Part shown: piece by piece, positions 9,617 through 17,811 of the stretch
Layout of the letters: every line of letters starts with the position of its first letter
Numbering within the stretch: the first letter of the stretch is position 1
NCBI GenBank assembly: GCA_017861495.1
Contig: JAGFXW010000037.1
Location: forward strand, 1 to 24,635
Direction: 5' to 3'
Source: Bacillota bacterium
GTDB lineage: Bacteria; Bacillota_C; Negativicutes; CTSoil-072
DNA: 24,635 nt
Program-made: the position numbers and the translations under genes
Notes under the pieces: model-generated
The model's database searches: none
Told to the model about the DNA's origin: nothing
Seen by the model: only the letters and a program-made list of their open reading frames with translations

Positions 9617-9643
9617 TTAGCACTCGCACTAATAGAGTGCTAA
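9617..9643 (-). promoter_or_regulatory. CIRCE operator (HrcA binding site)
   Basis: TTAGCACTC (9617-9625), a 9-nt spacer, then GAGTGCTAA (9635-9643) match the CIRCE consensus perfectly. It lies just downstream of the sigma-A -10 box, over the expected transcription start and 5' leader of hrcA. This indicates HrcA repression of hrcA, the chaperonin, grpE, dnaK and downstream genes. Confidence 0.98.
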
Positions 9644-9654
9644 CGCCTATTAAA

Positions 9655-9683
9655 AAAATACCACTTGTTCCGTTCGATGTCAA
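9655..9683 (-). promoter_or_regulatory. Sigma-A promoter of the hrcA heat-shock operon
   Basis: On the minus strand TTGACA (9683-9678) is followed after 17 bp by TATTTT (9660-9655). The start site would fall within the CIRCE element 12 bp downstream of the -10 box. This matches the usual layout of vegetative promoters under HrcA control. No terminator separates it from hemW, so read-through from lepA-hemW is possible. Confidence 0.85.
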
Positions 9684-9696
9684 GATAGCAATGGAG

Positions 9697-10769
9697 TTAT
9701 TTGTTTTTTTTCGGTAAAAAAGCAGCAAAAACACGATTCCCAAACCGCATACCCAATACAGTCAATCCAATGCCATGAGCAGTAACATAGATTAACTGTT
9801 GTTGACGCAACGTTTTGATCTCTTCCATATAGTAAGACGGAAAATCTACACAAAAACGATGGAAAAACTCAGCAAATCGGATTCCTTCTTTAGTACGCAA
9901 AGCCAAAAAGACATATTCCGCCATCGCCGTGTCCTTTTCAATTCGTTCTTTTATTGCTACAGGACTTTTGTCCGCGTTCACGTCAACAATATATTCCCGC
10001 ACATCCATTGTATTCGTCAAACGTTCGTCAGCGAAAAAAGAACAGGCGGCCGCACCAAAACCAAGGTAGGACTGATAGCGCCAATATTTCAAATTATGGC
10101 GGCACTCTTTTCCCGGTTGGGCATAATTTGATATTTCATAACGCAAATACCCATGGTCCGGCAAAAACCGTGTTGCCAATTCATACATCGCTAATTCATC
10201 GTCTTCCTCCGGCAAGGTAACCCGTCCGGCTGACAAAGCGGCTTCGAGCGGTGTTGTTTCCTCCACTTTCAAACCGTAGACCGAGACATGGGAAACCGGC
10301 AAATCAACCGCCTGCCGGAGACTTGATGAGACATCCTGCAAAGTCTGTTCTGGCAAACCGTACATTAAATCAATACTGATATTATCAAAACCGGCAGCTT
10401 GCGCCGCCAGGACCGCCTGTATTGCCTGACGTCCGGTATGGATTCGTCCGGCGGCCTGTAAAACACGGTCAGAAAAAGACTGCACACCAATGCTAAGCCG
10501 GTTAAAACCAGCCGATCGCAAAGCCCGTAGTGTTTCGCGATCGATGGTTCCCGGATTGGCCTCGGTACTGATTTCCGCATCACCCAGCACCGAAAAACGA
10601 CGCTGGAGCGTTTCGAGGATCGAGGTCAAAGTCTTAACGGGCAACAGCGTCGGAGTGCCGCCGCCAAAAAAAACCGTATCAACCCGGCAGGCTGAGAAAA
10701 GGCCGCTTCGGCGGTCGATCTCCCGCATTTTTGCCGGCAAAACGGAATATGGATATAAACGCCTAACAA
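9697..10769 (-). pseudogene. hemW: HemW (radical-SAM, heme chaperone family) with a deletion in the cluster motif
   Basis: HemW is the radical-SAM, HemN-like protein found beside lepA and hrcA in Bacillota; it is implicated in heme insertion. The N terminus is visible from about 10769 as LLGVYIHIPFCRQKC, containing the first two cysteines of CxxxCxxC. The frame then breaks. The remainder continues in another frame from about 10728 as REIDRRSGLFSACRVDTVFFGGGTPTLL and runs intact to the end (NPGTIDRE..., SIGVQSFSD, DLMYGLPEQT, HNLKYWRYQSYLGFGAAACSF). Compared with HemW proteins, about 27 residues between the two parts are missing, including the third cluster cysteine (YCDF). That suggests an out-of-frame deletion of about 80 nt near 10725, where ATGC could have served as a short junction repeat. 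The gene begins right after the lepA stop. As read it cannot bind the [4Fe-4S] cluster. Confidence 0.85.
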
Positions 10770-10770
10770 A

Positions 10771-12567
10771 TCAGTCAATTTTCAAAACCGCCATAAACGC
10801 TTCCTGCGGTATTTCCACGCTGCCGACCTGTTTCATTCTCTTTTTACCTTCCTTCTGTTTCTCCAGCAATTTGCGTTTACGGGTAATATCCCCGCCATAG
10901 CATTTTGCCAATACATCCTTGCGCATTGCCCGCACAGTCTCCCGGGCAACCACTTTATTGCCAATCGCTGCCTGGACAGGAATTTCAAACATCTGCCGGG
11001 GAATGATGCCCCGCAGTTTTTCAACCAATAACCGGCCCCGGTACTGCGCCCGGTCACGGTGGACAATTACACTTAATGCGTCAACCGGTTCGCCATTCAG
11101 CAAGATGTCCAGTTTGACAAGACTCGATTCCTGGTAATCAGTCAATTCATAATCCAGGGAAGCATACCCGCGCGTCGATGATTTTAAACGGTCAAAATAA
11201 TCGTAAATAATCTCACTGAGCGGCAAATGGTAGGTCAGCATAACCCGGGTCGTGTCCAGATATTTCATATCCTTATACTCGCCCCGTTTTTCCTGCGATA
11301 ATTCCATGACCGCCCCGACAAATTCGTTGGGAACAATAACGGTCGCTTTTACGTAAGGCTCTTCAATATGTTCAATTTCCTGCGGCGAAGGCAAATGAGC
11401 CGGATTATCAATCTGCAATACCTGCCCGTCCGTCTTATACACTTTATAAATAACGTTAGGCGCCGTCGTGATCAAAGACAGATCATATTCCCGCTCCAAC
11501 CGTTCCTTGATAACATCCATATGCAGCAAGCCCAAAAATCCGCAGCGGAATCCGAAGCCCAAAGCTACCGAAGTTTCCGGCTCAAAGACCAGTGAAGCAT
11601 CATTTAACTGCAATTTTTCCAATGCGTCCCGCAGCGCCTCATAATCTACGCTGTCCACCGTATACAAGCCGCAAAACACCATCGGGGTAATTTTACGATA
11701 GCCGGTCAAGGGCTGTGCAGCCGGACGCGTTGCATCCGTAATCGTGTCCCCTACCCGCGTATCTTTGACATTTTTAACACTGGCAGCCAAGAAACCAACC
11801 TGCCCCGGCCCCAGTTCATCAATATTGCGCAACGCCGGACGAAAAACCCCTACATCCGTAACTTCGAACACCTTGTCCGAAGCCATTGTTTTTACTTTCA
11901 TTCCCGGACGGATCGAACCGTCCATGATACGAACATAAGCGATAACCCCTTTATACGAGTCAAAGTGGGAATCAAAAATTAAGGCGCGCAACGGTTCGGT
12001 CAGATTCGTCCGTGGCGGCGGAATTTTGCGGACAATCGCCTCCAGCACATCCGGAATCCCCAATCCGGTTTTGGCGCTGACCAGGATTGCATCAGAGGCA
12101 TCCAACCCGATAACTTCCTCAATTTCGTGCTTTACCTTTTCCGGGTCTGCGCTGGGAAGGTCAATTTTATTAATCACAACAATAATTTCCAAATCATGTT
12201 CAAGGGCCAAATACACATTGGCCAACGTTTGGGCCTCAATCCCCTGAGTTGCATCCACCACTAAAAGCGCGCCTTCGCAGGCGGCCAGACTGCGCGAAAC
12301 CTCATAGGTAAAATCGACATGCCCTGGCGTATCTATTAAATTCAGCATATATTCTTCGCCATTTTGCGCCTTATATTCAAGGCGGACCGCCTGGGCTTTA
12401 ATCGTAATACCCCGTTCCCGTTCCAAATCCATCTGGTCTAAAACCTGGTTTTCCATCTCACGGGCAGAAAGCGCACCGGTATATTCAATCAGACGGTCCG
12501 CCAGTGTTGACTTCCCGTGATCAATATGGGCTATAATTGAAAAATTACGAATATGAGCAGTATCCAT
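10771..12567 (-). CDS. lepA: Elongation factor 4 (LepA), ribosome-associated GTPase
   Basis: LepA/EF4 is a translational GTPase that acts on ribosomes. The 598-residue protein is full length and starts at ATG 12567 ([25 protein letters not shown]) behind GGAGG. Visible G-motifs are AHIDHGKS (G1), RGITIKAQ (G2), DTPGHVDF (G3), NKIDLP (G4) and SAKTG (G5). Domains II, III and V-like follow, with [14 protein letters not shown]. The LepA-specific C terminus contains [27 protein letters not shown]. It is transcribed divergently from rpsT and is followed immediately by the damaged hemW. Confidence 0.98.
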   Translation of the reverse strand: MDTAHIRNFSIIAHIDHGKSTLADRLIEYTGALSAREMENQVLDQMDLERERGITIKAQAVRLEYKAQNGEEYMLNLIDTPGHVDFTYEVSRSLAACEGALLVVDATQGIEAQTLANVYLALEHDLEIIVVINKIDLPSADPEKVKHEIEEVIGLDASDAILVSAKTGLGIPDVLEAIVRKIPPPRTNLTEPLRALIFDSHFDSYKGVIAYVRIMDGSIRPGMKVKTMASDKVFEVTDVGVFRPALRNIDELGPGQVGFLAASVKNVKDTRVGDTITDATRPAAQPLTGYRKITPMVFCGLYTVDSVDYEALRDALEKLQLNDASLVFEPETSVALGFGFRCGFLGLLHMDVIKERLEREYDLSLITTAPNVIYKVYKTDGQVLQIDNPAHLPSPQEIEHIEEPYVKATVIVPNEFVGAVMELSQEKRGEYKDMKYLDTTRVMLTYHLPLSEIIYDYFDRLKSSTRGYASLDYELTDYQESSLVKLDILLNGEPVDALSVIVHRDRAQYRGRLLVEKLRGIIPRQMFEIPVQAAIGNKVVARETVRAMRKDVLAKCYGGDITRKRKLLEKQKEGKKRMKQVGSVEIPQEAFMAVLKID

Positions 12568-12608
12568 GCCTAGTCTTCCTCCATTAAAGATACTTATTAT
12601 ATCATTTG

Positions 12609-12638
12609 ATTATAGCATCCGATCCAGTATGACTGCAA
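12609..12638 (-). promoter_or_regulatory. Probable sigma-A promoter of lepA
   Basis: On the minus strand TTGCAG (12638-12633), an 18-bp spacer and TATAAT (12614-12609) lie 42 nt upstream of the lepA ATG. A second TATAAT-like sequence lies 14 nt closer to the gene but lacks a good -35 box. Confidence 0.65.
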
Positions 12639-12701
12639 CTAGCCGTTCATCCCATAAATTACTTTTTACGAATACGAGGTGAATTTTACCAATGATAGAG
12701 C

Positions 12702-12730
12702 TTGCATTTTAAAACCCAACATGCTAGAAT
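12702..12730 (+). promoter_or_regulatory. Sigma-A promoter of rpsT
   Basis: TTGCAT (12702-12707), a 17-bp spacer and TAGAAT (12725-12730) lie about 35 nt upstream of the rpsT start. The spacing is ideal and both boxes are close to consensus. Confidence 0.75.
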
Positions 12731-12764
12731 GTTTTAGTAAGATTATCGTAAGGAGGTGAATTAC

Positions 12765-13031
12765 TTGCCAAACATTAAATCATCTGAACGTAGCGTAATT
12801 ACCGACGCTAAAAGACGCGCCGAAAACTTTGCGGTAAAATCCACCGTAAAGACTGTATCCCGGAAATTAGTTGAGTCGGTATCAGCCGGTAAAGCGGATG
12901 AGGCTAAAGCCCTCCTGACTAAAGCTAGCAGCACCATTGACAAAGCAGCCGCCAAAGGTGTTATTCATAAAAATGCCGCAGCCCGCAAAAAATCTCGCCT
13001 CGCTCGCAAAACCAACGCACTGGCGAAATAA
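12765..13031 (+). CDS. rpsT: 30S ribosomal protein S20
   Basis: S20 binds 16S rRNA early in small-subunit assembly. The 88-residue protein is Lys/Ala-rich and reads PNIKSSERSVITDAKRRAENFAVKS... with the conserved C-terminal HKNAAARKKSRLARK. I place the start at TTG 12765 because AAGGAGGTGA ends 4-5 nt before it and S20 proteins begin MPNIKS. The GTG at 12756, nine bases upstream, lies inside the Shine-Dalgarno. It is a single-gene unit with its own promoter and terminator, divergent from lepA as in many Bacillota. TTG starts on rpsT are a known feature that can lower its translation. Confidence 0.95.
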   Translation: MPNIKSSERSVITDAKRRAENFAVKSTVKTVSRKLVESVSAGKADEAKALLTKASSTIDKAAAKGVIHKNAAARKKSRLARKTNALAK

Positions 13032-13057
13032 GCATTCATAATTGCAAAATTGAGAGA

Positions 13058-13088
13058 CCGGAAATTTTTTCCGGCCTTTCTTTTTTTT
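13058..13088 (+). terminator. Intrinsic terminator of rpsT
   Basis: CCGGAAA (13058-13064) pairs with TTTCCGG (13068-13074) and is followed by CCTTTC and a run of eight Ts (13081-13088). It lies 27 nt after the rpsT stop. Confidence 0.85.
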
Positions 13089-13134
13089 AAAAATTATCAC
13101 TTGGAAGGTCCGTTCCAATCAGCAAATACATGGT

Positions 13135-13176
13135 AAAAAACGCCCTACAGTTACTTTTCTCGAAACTGTAGGGCGT
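13135..13176 (-). terminator. Intrinsic terminator of comEC-holA
   Basis: A 13-bp perfect stem (13140-13152 with 13164-13176; arms ACGCCCTACAGTT and AACTGTAGGGCGT) has an 11-nt loop. On the minus strand it is followed by six Ts (13140-13135). It lies about 33 nt after the holA stop. With the rpsT terminator it insulates two convergent units. Confidence 0.9.
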
Positions 13177-13208
13177 AACTGGTTTATTTATTGTAGTTAT
13201 GCCAACTT

Positions 13209-14303
13209 TTATCGGCACATATCAATCAAAATTATTTCAAAAACGGCGCTGTCCGCTTTTCCCGATTTCAAATCACGATCCGCATTTGCCAGGGACAATA
13301 TGGTTCTTTGCAATGTTTGCATGGAAAAACCCTTACCTTGCCGTTGCAATTTTTCCACGACAAAGCCAGGCAGTTTATTCTGCTGGGCAAAAGACAACGC
13401 ACTGTTTCCACTCTCCGTCCACACTTTTACCTGCCACAACAACCGGACCTGACGCACCAGCAAAGTCAGTATGATCAGCGGGTAAACACCGGACGACAAT
13501 TGCTGTTTCAATAAAACTAACGCCTCATCAACCTGCTTACGGCTCATCGCCTCAAGCATTGCGAAGATGGAAACCTCCGGAACAGCCGACATCATCATCA
13601 TCACATCCTGTTTTGTGATCAATCTGCGAGTTCCGGTATATAAATCCAGTTTATCCAGTTCATTTTCCAAAAAACCTATCGGTACCGACGACATCACACT
13701 GATTGCCGACCAAAGCTGTTCGGCCGCCGTCCTGTCTAGTTGTTTCCCTATCTTTTGCAATTTTTCCTGAACCCACTCCCGGGCTTCATTGGCCTGCAGT
13801 GGAGCTACTTCAATCGCCACGCCGGATTTCTCAACAATTTTAAAACTTTTGCGGCGTTTATCAATTTCTTTATACGCCTTTTTGTCTTTTTTGGCCGTAA
13901 GCGAAAAAATCACGGTACTGTATGGCGGCATATCATTCAGAACTGCAAGCAACGCATCCTCGCCGGGTTTAGCCGCGGTTGGTTCCGTTTCTTCCGTCTC
14001 GCCTATCTCATCGGGTTCTCCGGCCTTGCTTTTACGGGCTGCGCGGAATAACGAGGTATTTCTCACCACAATGACATTTTTTTCGCTCCAGAATGGAGCT
14101 GTTTCAATCTGGTTCGTTAAATCACGCAAATCCGGTTCCTGATCAAATACTACCAATCCGTTTTCCCGGTCAGCAACGGACAGACAGGCCTCAATTACAG
14201 CAGTTTCAAATTCCCGCATCCGGTAAGTTTCTTCCCCGTATAAAAGATATACCGGTTTGATCTGGCCGGCATGGACATTATTCAACTCTGTTTTATACGT
14301 CAC
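13209..14303 (-). CDS. holA: DNA polymerase III subunit delta (clamp loader)
   Basis: The delta subunit opens the beta sliding clamp within the clamp-loader complex. The 364-residue product has the family's N-terminal QIKPVYLLYGEETYRMREF and the mid-region VAPLQANEAREWVQEKLQKIGKQLD...IGFLENELDKLDLYTG. The C-terminal helices include GVYPLIILTLLVRQVRLLWQVK. I chose GTG at 14303, behind GGAGAGGGG with 7-nt spacing; its GTGA overlaps the comEC stop by 4 nt, so translation is probably coupled. An earlier TTG would put the Shine-Dalgarno inside the gene. An acidic, low-complexity insert (around EPDEIGETEETEPTAAKPGED) in the N-terminal domain, about 90-120, is unusual, as delta proteins are normally ordered there. 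Confidence 0.93.
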   Translation of the reverse strand: MTYKTELNNVHAGQIKPVYLLYGEETYRMREFETAVIEACLSVADRENGLVVFDQEPDLRDLTNQIETAPFWSEKNVIVVRNTSLFRAARKSKAGEPDEIGETEETEPTAAKPGEDALLAVLNDMPPYSTVIFSLTAKKDKKAYKEIDKRRKSFKIVEKSGVAIEVAPLQANEAREWVQEKLQKIGKQLDRTAAEQLWSAISVMSSVPIGFLENELDKLDLYTGTRRLITKQDVMMMMSAVPEVSIFAMLEAMSRKQVDEALVLLKQQLSSGVYPLIILTLLVRQVRLLWQVKVWTESGNSALSFAQQNKLPGFVVEKLQRQGKGFSMQTLQRTILSLANADRDLKSGKADSAVFEIILIDMCR

Positions 14304-16684
14304 AGATGATCCCCTCTCCAAAACGGTTCCACCGTTAACACATTCCCATCAGTATAAAAAGCGATTGCACCTTGTTGATCCGTGCGATATACCGGAATTT
14401 GCCGTTCAACCAAACGGTTCAGCGTCTCTGCATGCGGATGTCCGAACCGGTTATTGCTGCCTACCGAAATCACTGCATACGCCGGATCGACAGCCTGCAA
14501 AAAAGCCGGTGTTGTTGATTTTTTCGCGCCGTGATGTCCCACTTTCAATATGGTGCTCTCCAGGGGAGTCCCTTTGTGAAGCATTGCTAGTTCGCCTTGC
14601 GTTTCCAAGTCGCCGGTCAATAAAAAGCTATGGTTGCCATAACTCACGCGAACCACGCAAGATACCTCATTACCGCTAGCACCCAACGATTCAACAGCAT
14701 GTAAAACATCAACCGCAACGCCGTCAATCAGGATACGCTGTCCTTCATACATGGGAATAATGTTTCTGCAGCCGATTTCATGCAGCAATAATTGCACCGG
14801 CGGAGCGTATTCCTCCCGCGCCAACATCACTTGCCGCACCGGCATATGTCGACTGACCCCTGCCGCACCGCCGGCATGATCCTGGTGGCCATGCGTTAAA
14901 ATCAGATAGTCTAGTGAAAGTATACCATAATGCCGCAAATAAGGGAAAACCACCCGTTCGCCAACATCGAACGCTGCTGCACTGTCCCCCATGACTCCAC
15001 CAGTATCTACCAATATAGCCCTGCCATGCGGAGTCGTAATCAGCGTAGAATCGCCTTGCCCAACATCAATAAAATGAACACCAACCGGCTTAGGGCACAG
15101 GAATCCGAACCAAAAACAAACAGTTGCTACTGTGATGAAACCGCCTATCCGGAAATAGGACCGCCAAACCCATTGTATAACTTGTAACGGGCGCGGCAGA
15201 TTTGCCGGACAATATCCGTAAAGCCAAGCCAGCAGTAAATAATAAACCAGCCCGCCAGTTATTGTAAAGGGAGGCAAATACATCGTTCCTCCAGGCAACG
15301 CGGCCAGTCCGGAGGTCAGCAAAATGGCCAATCCGGTCAATAAACTGCAAATAACCAGAATCATGCTGCCCAAAGGCGGCAGCAATAAACTCAACAAAGT
15401 ACCAGCTAACCCCATGACCACCAATAATTCAATGATCGGCACAACCAGCAAATTGGCCGGAAACGAACTTAATGAAACCGTGTTAAAATACCAAGCAATA
15501 AACGGAATAACCCCAATTTGAGCCGACCAGGTTACCGCCATGGCACTCCGCAGCCAGTCCGGCAAAAAAGCAAGTTGTTTGACGGTACGGGAATAGAAGA
15601 AAAGGATGCCGGCAGTTGCTCCGGTCGATAGTTGAAAACTGATATCATAAATTAAAGCCGGCTGATACACCAGCATACCCAAAACAACAACTGCCAGAGC
15701 GCTGGGGCCGTCTTTTTCACGGCCAAAACCGACGGCCGCCAACGCAACAATCCCCATCGCTACCGATCGAACCACCGGCGGTGTAAAACCGCTTAAGCAA
15801 CCATAAAACAGGATACTCCCGGTTACCAGCATAACAATCATCCAAAAACGCAAATGAAGACGTTTGCCCACCCATAACAAAACGCCGGCAACAAGAGCAA
15901 TATGCGATCCTGAAACCGATAAAATATGAACAATACCCGTGGCTGCAAAATCTTGCACTACGTCCGTCTTGATCCCGGTATAACCGCCAAACAGCATTCC
16001 GGTTAAAACAGCTGCATCCGCCGGCGGCATCACCTTTTGCATGTTCGCGGTCATAGTTTGTCGCCAATTGGCCAACCGCGTTTTCCAGGCAACAGCCGGT
16101 CCGTTTGATTGGATGTGGACTGTATTGGCGATTGCACTCATTCGCGCCGTAATCCCCTGCCGTTTCAACCCGGCGACGGTGTCAACCAGACCGGGATTAT
16201 GATACCCAGCCGGCAAAACAATCGTACCAACAGCCGTCAGTTGATCATCTATTTGGGCTATTGGAACGTCTTTAGCCTGTTTGACATAAACCATCATACC
16301 GCCGCTGGCAACCGCAGTCTGCCCTTGCTCCAACACGTTTTTCGCCGCTACAACATAGCGAACGCGAATTTTACCATCCTCCAGATCAATAACTTGCGGA
16401 ACTTCCAGGACTTCACCGCTTACTGTCTTGGTATGTCCAGCCCAGTTGCCAATATCATTTGCAGCCAATTGAACGGAGTGCAAGTAATGAATCATTCCCA
16501 GAAGAAAAAAAACTGCGCAAACAGCTGCCGAAACCCGGTGATCACCACGCAGCAGAAAAATAACCGAAGCCAACGTCATACCGGCACTCAAAAAATATAA
16601 CAGCGGCAGCGGCCAGGCTATAATTCCTGACAACCATATACCGCCGGTAAAAGCCATTGTAATTGATACCAAGAGATAATTCAT
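14300..16684 (-). CDS. comEC: DNA internalisation protein ComEC/Rec2
   Basis: ComEC forms the inner-membrane channel for single-stranded DNA during natural transformation. The 794-residue protein starts at ATG 16684 (MNYLLVSITMAFTGG) behind AAAGGTGA. The order is N-terminal membrane segments, a DUF4131-like OB-fold region (about 80-190), the competence domain with ILSVSGSHIALVAG (about 255-268) and many further membrane helices. Last comes a metallo-beta-lactamase-like domain with FIDVGQGDST (about 538-547) and the metal motif HGHQDH (598-603), then GHHGAKKS. The metal ligands suggest an active nuclease-type domain. All three domains are complete. It overlaps holA by 4 nt, a common Bacillota pairing. 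Presence of comEC alone does not show that the organism is competent. Confidence 0.95.
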   Translation of the reverse strand: MNYLLVSITMAFTGGIWLSGIIAWPLPLLYFLSAGMTLASVIFLLRGDHRVSAAVCAVFFLLGMIHYLHSVQLAANDIGNWAGHTKTVSGEVLEVPQVIDLEDGKIRVRYVVAAKNVLEQGQTAVASGGMMVYVKQAKDVPIAQIDDQLTAVGTIVLPAGYHNPGLVDTVAGLKRQGITARMSAIANTVHIQSNGPAVAWKTRLANWRQTMTANMQKVMPPADAAVLTGMLFGGYTGIKTDVVQDFAATGIVHILSVSGSHIALVAGVLLWVGKRLHLRFWMIVMLVTGSILFYGCLSGFTPPVVRSVAMGIVALAAVGFGREKDGPSALAVVVLGMLVYQPALIYDISFQLSTGATAGILFFYSRTVKQLAFLPDWLRSAMAVTWSAQIGVIPFIAWYFNTVSLSSFPANLLVVPIIELLVVMGLAGTLLSLLLPPLGSMILVICSLLTGLAILLTSGLAALPGGTMYLPPFTITGGLVYYLLLAWLYGYCPANLPRPLQVIQWVWRSYFRIGGFITVATVCFWFGFLCPKPVGVHFIDVGQGDSTLITTPHGRAILVDTGGVMGDSAAAFDVGERVVFPYLRHYGILSLDYLILTHGHQDHAGGAAGVSRHMPVRQVMLAREEYAPPVQLLLHEIGCRNIIPMYEGQRILIDGVAVDVLHAVESLGASGNEVSCVVRVSYGNHSFLLTGDLETQGELAMLHKGTPLESTILKVGHHGAKKSTTPAFLQAVDPAYAVISVGSNNRFGHPHAETLNRLVERQIPVYRTDQQGAIAFYTDGNVLTVEPFWRGDHL

Positions 16685-16946
16685 AGCTTCACCTTTGCCT
16701 GTTAAGATCAAACCATTTTAAAACGACCGACCTATAAAACAGCGTCGCCAAAAGATATCCATCCCAAAGTTTACCAACTTAAGTATACCACTCTCCATAA
16801 AAACATTCCATTCTATGCATTTCCTCTTTTAAATTCATCGTATAACGTATTATACTAAGACCTATAGTGAGCAATACGCGTTAAAAATCTTTTTTTGCAT
16901 AACAAATAACAAAGCTGCTAACAAAGCAACTACCAGGAGGCCATAA
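16685..16946. other. Divergent intergenic region between comEC and the plus-strand permease
   Basis: No coding sequence is seen here. The permease side holds the promoter listed separately, overlapped by an inverted repeat GTATAA-CGTA-TTATAC (16840-16855) that could be an operator. The comEC side has only weak promoter-like sequences, for example TATACT on the minus strand near 16791. Confidence 0.5.
16828..16856 (+). promoter_or_regulatory. Possible promoter with overlapping inverted repeat upstream of TauE/SafE gene
   Basis: TTTAAA (16828-16833), a 17-bp spacer and TATACT (16851-16856) form a moderate sigma-A promoter. The inverted repeat GTATAA/TTATAC at 16840-16855 overlaps the -10 box and would suit a repressor site. 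No regulator is encoded nearby. Confidence 0.4.
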
Positions 16947-17702
16947 GTGACCATTTTAAGTTTTATTCTACTTGGTTTCGCAGTCGGAACGTTCGGAACA
17001 TTGGTCGGAATCGGAGGCGGCGTAATACTGGTTCCGATCTTTTTACTCGTTCTCCACTACACCCCGCAGCACGCCATCGGCACTTCGCTGGCTGTTGTGT
17101 TCTTTAATGCCCTTTCCGGAACATTTGCTTACATCAGGCAAAAAAGGATTTATTACGATGCGGCGTTTCGCTTTAGCTTGGCCACCATTCCCGGATCATT
17201 GGCCGGAAGTTATCTCGCCGGATATTTTACCAGCAAGACGTTTAGTATTACTTTCGGCCTGTTATTGGCTGTATTAGCCATCATTATGTTCTTACGCTCT
17301 GTGTTCCAAAGGGTTGATGAAAAACCATTCCATCCGGACCGGTTCATATACAACCGCACACTAGGAGTCGGTGTCAGTTTCCTCGTCGGCTTTATTTCCA
17401 GTATACTAGGAATTGGCGGCGGGGTAATCCACGTTCCGGTACTCATCTACTTATTAAGCTTCCCTACCCACATCGCGACCGCAACATCCCATTTTGTCCT
17501 CGCTGTTTCTACCTTGTTCGGTGTAATTTCCCACTTTATCGCCGGCAATATTCTTCTAGGGCCGGCATTGGCCATTAGTTTTGGCGCAACTTGCGGCGCT
17601 CAACTGGGGGCGCGGCTGTCGATAAAGGCAAACTCAAATATTATCCAGCTATTATTGGCTTTGGCATTAGCGGCATTAGGGATAAGGCTGTTCATCAGTT
17701 AA
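16947..17702 (+). CDS. TauE/SafE-family membrane permease (sulfite exporter-like)
   Basis: This 251-residue, highly hydrophobic protein has the internal duplication typical of TauE/SafE (DUF81) permeases. GIGGGVILVP lies near residue 22 in the first half and GIGGGVIHVPVL near 155 in the second, each inside a set of about four membrane helices. Members move small anions such as sulfite, sulfoacetate or sulfonates; the substrate cannot be told from sequence. The start is GTG at 16947 with AGGAGG 6-7 nt upstream. It is transcribed alone and converges with a second, dissimilar member of the same superfamily at 17812-18573. Confidence 0.85.
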   Translation: MTILSFILLGFAVGTFGTLVGIGGGVILVPIFLLVLHYTPQHAIGTSLAVVFFNALSGTFAYIRQKRIYYDAAFRFSLATIPGSLAGSYLAGYFTSKTFSITFGLLLAVLAIIMFLRSVFQRVDEKPFHPDRFIYNRTLGVGVSFLVGFISSILGIGGGVIHVPVLIYLLSFPTHIATATSHFVLAVSTLFGVISHFIAGNILLGPALAISFGATCGAQLGARLSIKANSNIIQLLLALALAALGIRLFIS

Positions 17703-17753
17703 ATACTTACCCCCATTCATTATCGGCAAAATTTATATGGTATGCTAAACGTG

Positions 17754-17799
17754 GAACAGGCCAAAAACTTTGGGATTTTCCAAAGCTTTTGGCCTGTTC
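17754..17799. terminator. Shared hairpin terminator between convergent permease genes
   Basis: GAACAGGCCAAAA (17754-17766) pairs with TTTTGGCCTGTTC (17787-17799), and inside it CTTTGG pairs with CCAAAG around GATTTT. The only mismatch is A17767/C17786. The AAAA and TTTT at the inner side of the GC stem, plus TTGTTTTT at 17807-17813 on the plus side, make it plausible in both directions, better for the plus-strand gene. Confidence 0.75.
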
Positions 17800-17811
17800 T
17801 ATGGCTTGTTT

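Noticed and set aside
9600..9743. N-terminal extension of hrcA up to 9743
   Set aside because: It would translate through the sigma-A promoter and CIRCE; GTG 9599 has an ideal ribosome binding site and gives the family N terminus.
13098..13107. ACTTGGAAGG shared with the dnaK-dnaJ palindrome
   Set aside because: A 10-bp match without extension is not enough to call a repeat family.
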